Program-made: the position numbers and the translations under genes
Shown here: piece after piece, positions 15,303-16,930 of the stretch
Position numbering within the stretch: position 1 is the stretch's first letter
How the letters are laid out: the number at the start of each line of letters is the position of its first letter
Source of the DNA: Deltaproteobacteria bacterium
Lineage (GTDB): Bacteria > Desulfobacterota > Desulfobacteria > Desulfobacterales > UBA11574
DNA: 16,930 nt
Assembly: GCA_019313025.1 (NCBI GenBank)
Contig: JAFDCA010000160.1
Coordinates: 1-16,930, forward strand
Reading direction: 5' to 3'
The notes under the pieces: generated by a model
What the model was told of the DNA's origin: nothing
Databases searched by the model: none
Seen by the model: only the letters and a program-made list of their open reading frames with translations

Positions 15303-15340
15303 GCATCGAAGCGCATTTTCGATAATGTAACGCTTCATGC
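15303..15340 (+). other. Imperfect hairpin in the lysS leader
   Basis: GCAT-C-GAAGCG-CATT pairs with AATG-TAA-CGCTTC-ATGC: 14 bp in three segments, with a one-base and a three-base bulge, around a 6-nt loop. It ends 55 nt before the lysS ATG. There is no T-tract after it, so it is not an ordinary terminator. A role is not established. Confidence 0.45.
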
Positions 15341-15395
15341 GATTTGTTTCGAATCTGCGGCAACATTAGCAATCGCTCAACTTGGGTAAAAACAT

Positions 15396-16886
15396 ATGGA
15401 TAAAAAGAGCGCAATCATAGAAAATAGAAAAAAGAAGCTCGAAGACTTAAAAAATAAAAAAATTAATATTTTTCCAAACGATTTTAATGTGTTACATACT
15501 GTGCGTGATATTATGAAAGCCGTTGAGAATTCACCAGATTCTCTTTCACAGGATGATCCTGTTTTTGTTGTTGCAGGCCGCATGATGGCGGTAAACCGGT
15601 TTGGAAAAACCGCATTTATCAGGTTTAGGGACCGTACGGGACAGCTTCAGGCATATGTGAGAAAAGAAAAAATAGGTAACCAATCTTACAATCTTTTTAA
15701 GCAAATGGATATTGGGGATTTTGTTGGTTTGAAAGGTGGAATGTTTAAAACCAAAACGGGTGAGTGGACACTTCTTGCCAGTGAATTGACGCTTGTTTGT
15801 AAATCAACTCGTCCATTACCTGAAAAATTTCATGGGCTCAAAGATCCTGAAAAGCGATATCGTCGTCGTTATATTGATTTAATAATGAATTCGCATGTGC
15901 GAGAAATTTTTGAAAAACGGAGTAAAATCATTCAGGCCATACGTACATTCCTTTTGGACCGCGATTTTCTTGAAGTAGAAACGCCGATGATGCAGCCTAT
16001 TCCGGGAGGTGCGGAGGCGACGCCATTTATAACGCACCATAATGCTTTGGGCATAGACTTATTTTTGCGAATCGCTCCTGAATTGTATCTAAAGCGTCTG
16101 GTTGTTGGTGGATTTGAAAGGGTTTTTGAAATCAACAGGAATTTCAGGAATGAAGGCGTCTCTACGTGGCATAATCCTGAGTTTACCATGCTCGAATTTT
16201 ATCAGGCCTACGCGACATATGAACACATGATGGATCTTACCGAAGAGATGTTTCGTTATGTGGCCCTGGAAGTCATCGGTTCGACGACAATATCATATCA
16301 AGGAGATGTAATAGATTTGGGTAAAAAATGGCGTCGAATGTCCCTATCATCGGCAATGGAAGAATACGGAGGTATAACTCCCAGCCTACTCAACGATCGG
16401 GAAGGATTGATAGAATTGGCTGCGATAAAAAACATTAAAATAACAAAAACCGGACGCAAAGGAAAAATTATAACAAAATTGTTTGATATTCTGGTGGAAC
16501 CGAAGCTTTTGCAGCCAACATTTATTACCGGATATCCGGTTGAAGTTTCTCCCCTTTCCAGAAAGAGCGAGGCGGATTCCAATCTTACGGATCGGTTTGA
16601 GCTTTTTATCGCAGGCCATGAGATCGCAAATGGATTTTCGGAACTCAATGATCCCGATGATCAAGAAAAGCGATTTTTGCAGCAAACTGCAGACAGGGAA
16701 GCCGGAGATACAGAGGCTCACCATATGGACAAAGATTACATTGAAGCGTTGGAATATGGGATGCCTCCCACTGCCGGAGAAGGAATAGGGATAGACCGAT
16801 TGGTCATGCTCTTTACGAATGCCGCTTCCATCAGAGAAGTGATTCTTTTTCCACACATGAAACCTGTTGAAAGCGGGAATCGGTAA
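15396..16886 (+). CDS. lysS: Lysyl-tRNA synthetase, class II
   Basis: LysRS charges tRNA-Lys in the cytoplasm. The 496-residue protein has the class IIb layout: an N-terminal helix, an anticodon-binding OB fold (about 57-135: VFVVAGRMMAVNRFGKTAFI), the PEKRYRRRYIDLI linker (151-163), motif 1 around VETPMMQPIPGGA (194-206), motif 2 with FRNEGVSTWHNPEFTMLEFY (250-269) and motif 3 GEGIGIDRLVML (461-472). Length is normal. Motif 2 has Trp258 just before HNPEFT where E. coli has Arg; I recall other residues there in deltaproteobacteria, so I do not treat it as a defect. The ATG has only a weak GGG about 9 nt upstream. A hairpin and a weak promoter candidate lie in the leader. The window ends 44 nt after the stop, before any next gene. 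Confidence 0.96.
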   Translation: MDKKSAIIENRKKKLEDLKNKKINIFPNDFNVLHTVRDIMKAVENSPDSLSQDDPVFVVAGRMMAVNRFGKTAFIRFRDRTGQLQAYVRKEKIGNQSYNLFKQMDIGDFVGLKGGMFKTKTGEWTLLASELTLVCKSTRPLPEKFHGLKDPEKRYRRRYIDLIMNSHVREIFEKRSKIIQAIRTFLLDRDFLEVETPMMQPIPGGAEATPFITHHNALGIDLFLRIAPELYLKRLVVGGFERVFEINRNFRNEGVSTWHNPEFTMLEFYQAYATYEHMMDLTEEMFRYVALEVIGSTTISYQGDVIDLGKKWRRMSLSSAMEEYGGITPSLLNDREGLIELAAIKNIKITKTGRKGKIITKLFDILVEPKLLQPTFITGYPVEVSPLSRKSEADSNLTDRFELFIAGHEIANGFSELNDPDDQEKRFLQQTADREAGDTEAHHMDKDYIEALEYGMPPTAGEGIGIDRLVMLFTNAASIREVILFPHMKPVESGNR

Positions 16887-16930
16887 TTGGTCGTGGGACA
16901 TGAAATAATAAAATCATGAACCTATAACCC

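Larger units (their letters stand above)
14878..15395 (+). other. Gene-free stretch of 518 bp between pilS and lysS
   Basis: I see no convincing gene here. On the minus strand 14945-15229 is open for 94 codons but begins with TTG, lacks a ribosome site and matches no family I know. Its stretch WVDAENAEKGYFYTKKTT (about residues 66-83) resembles the meaningless translations of intergenic repeats seen in several deltaproteobacteria, so it may be a repeat remnant. AAGGAG followed by eight T at 14931-14942 has no usable start codon after it and might be a relic ribosome site. The last 200 bp hold a candidate lysS promoter and a hairpin, listed separately. No terminator for pilS is clear. Confidence 0.5.

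Noticed and set aside
16145..16180. Trp258 in motif 2 of LysRS in place of the usual Arg as a possible defect
   Set aside because: The surrounding motif is intact and I recall this position varying in deltaproteobacterial LysRS, so it is probably normal variation.
16921..16930. The last ten bases, CCTATAACCC, match one arm of the terminator at 5759-5768
   Set aside because: The window ends before any partner arm, and a ten-base match by chance is plausible in 17 kb. It cannot be called a repeat or terminator from this sequence.

Overview
The window is typical chromosomal DNA from a moderately AT-rich, Gram-negative, probably anaerobic bacterium. I infer a deltaproteobacterium of the Desulfobacterales type. 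The reasons are the gene neighbourhood (DHH-CBS-tRNA nucleotidyltransferase, M50 protease, trpS, scpA, scpB), a rubrerythrin-like protein, a fused ATP sulfurylase/APS kinase, and pilC-pilS and lysS of the expected kind. No taxonomic marker gene is present, so this is an inference. I see no insertion sequence, CRISPR array, phage or integrase gene.

Layout. 1-589 (minus) is the start of a urocanate hydratase gene that runs off the left edge. 860-2332 holds three small genes: an unknown acidic protein (+), a rubrerythrin-like protein (-, overlapping it tail to tail by 17 bp) and an unknown CxxC-CxxC protein (+). 2528-2800 encodes HU and ends in a clear intrinsic terminator. 3009-5722 is a two-gene unit behind a near-consensus promoter: a Sat-CysC fusion, then CysQ. 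Together they would make PAPS and clear its by-product PAP. 12070 down to 5780 is a long minus-strand series: DHH-CBS-tRNA nucleotidyltransferase, M50 protease, trpS, scpA, scpB, then an IHF/HU gene with its own promoter and a tRNA-Val(CAC) 4 nt behind it. A hairpin at 5739-5771 closes this series where it converges with cysQ. 12340-14877 (+) encodes the type IV pilus platform protein PilC and the kinase PilS. A 518-bp stretch without a convincing gene follows, where pilR might be expected. lysS (15396-16886, +) ends the window.

How the genes work together. The minus-strand block links tRNA 3'-end maintenance, tRNA charging (TrpRS; LysRS on the other strand), chromosome condensation (ScpAB with IHF) and membrane proteolysis. 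PilC and PilS belong to type IV pilus assembly and its control. Sat-CysC and CysQ make a PAPS module separate from any dissimilatory sulfate-reduction genes.

I did not find a clear new multi-gene system. The points most worth a second look are: the Sat domain, in which both histidines of the conserved QxRNPxHxxH motif are glutamine; the 889-residue three-part tRNA nucleotidyltransferase; the rubrerythrin-like protein with an incomplete diiron site; pilS without pilR beside a gene-free stretch; the IHF-tRNA-Val transcript; and a structured leader before lysS.
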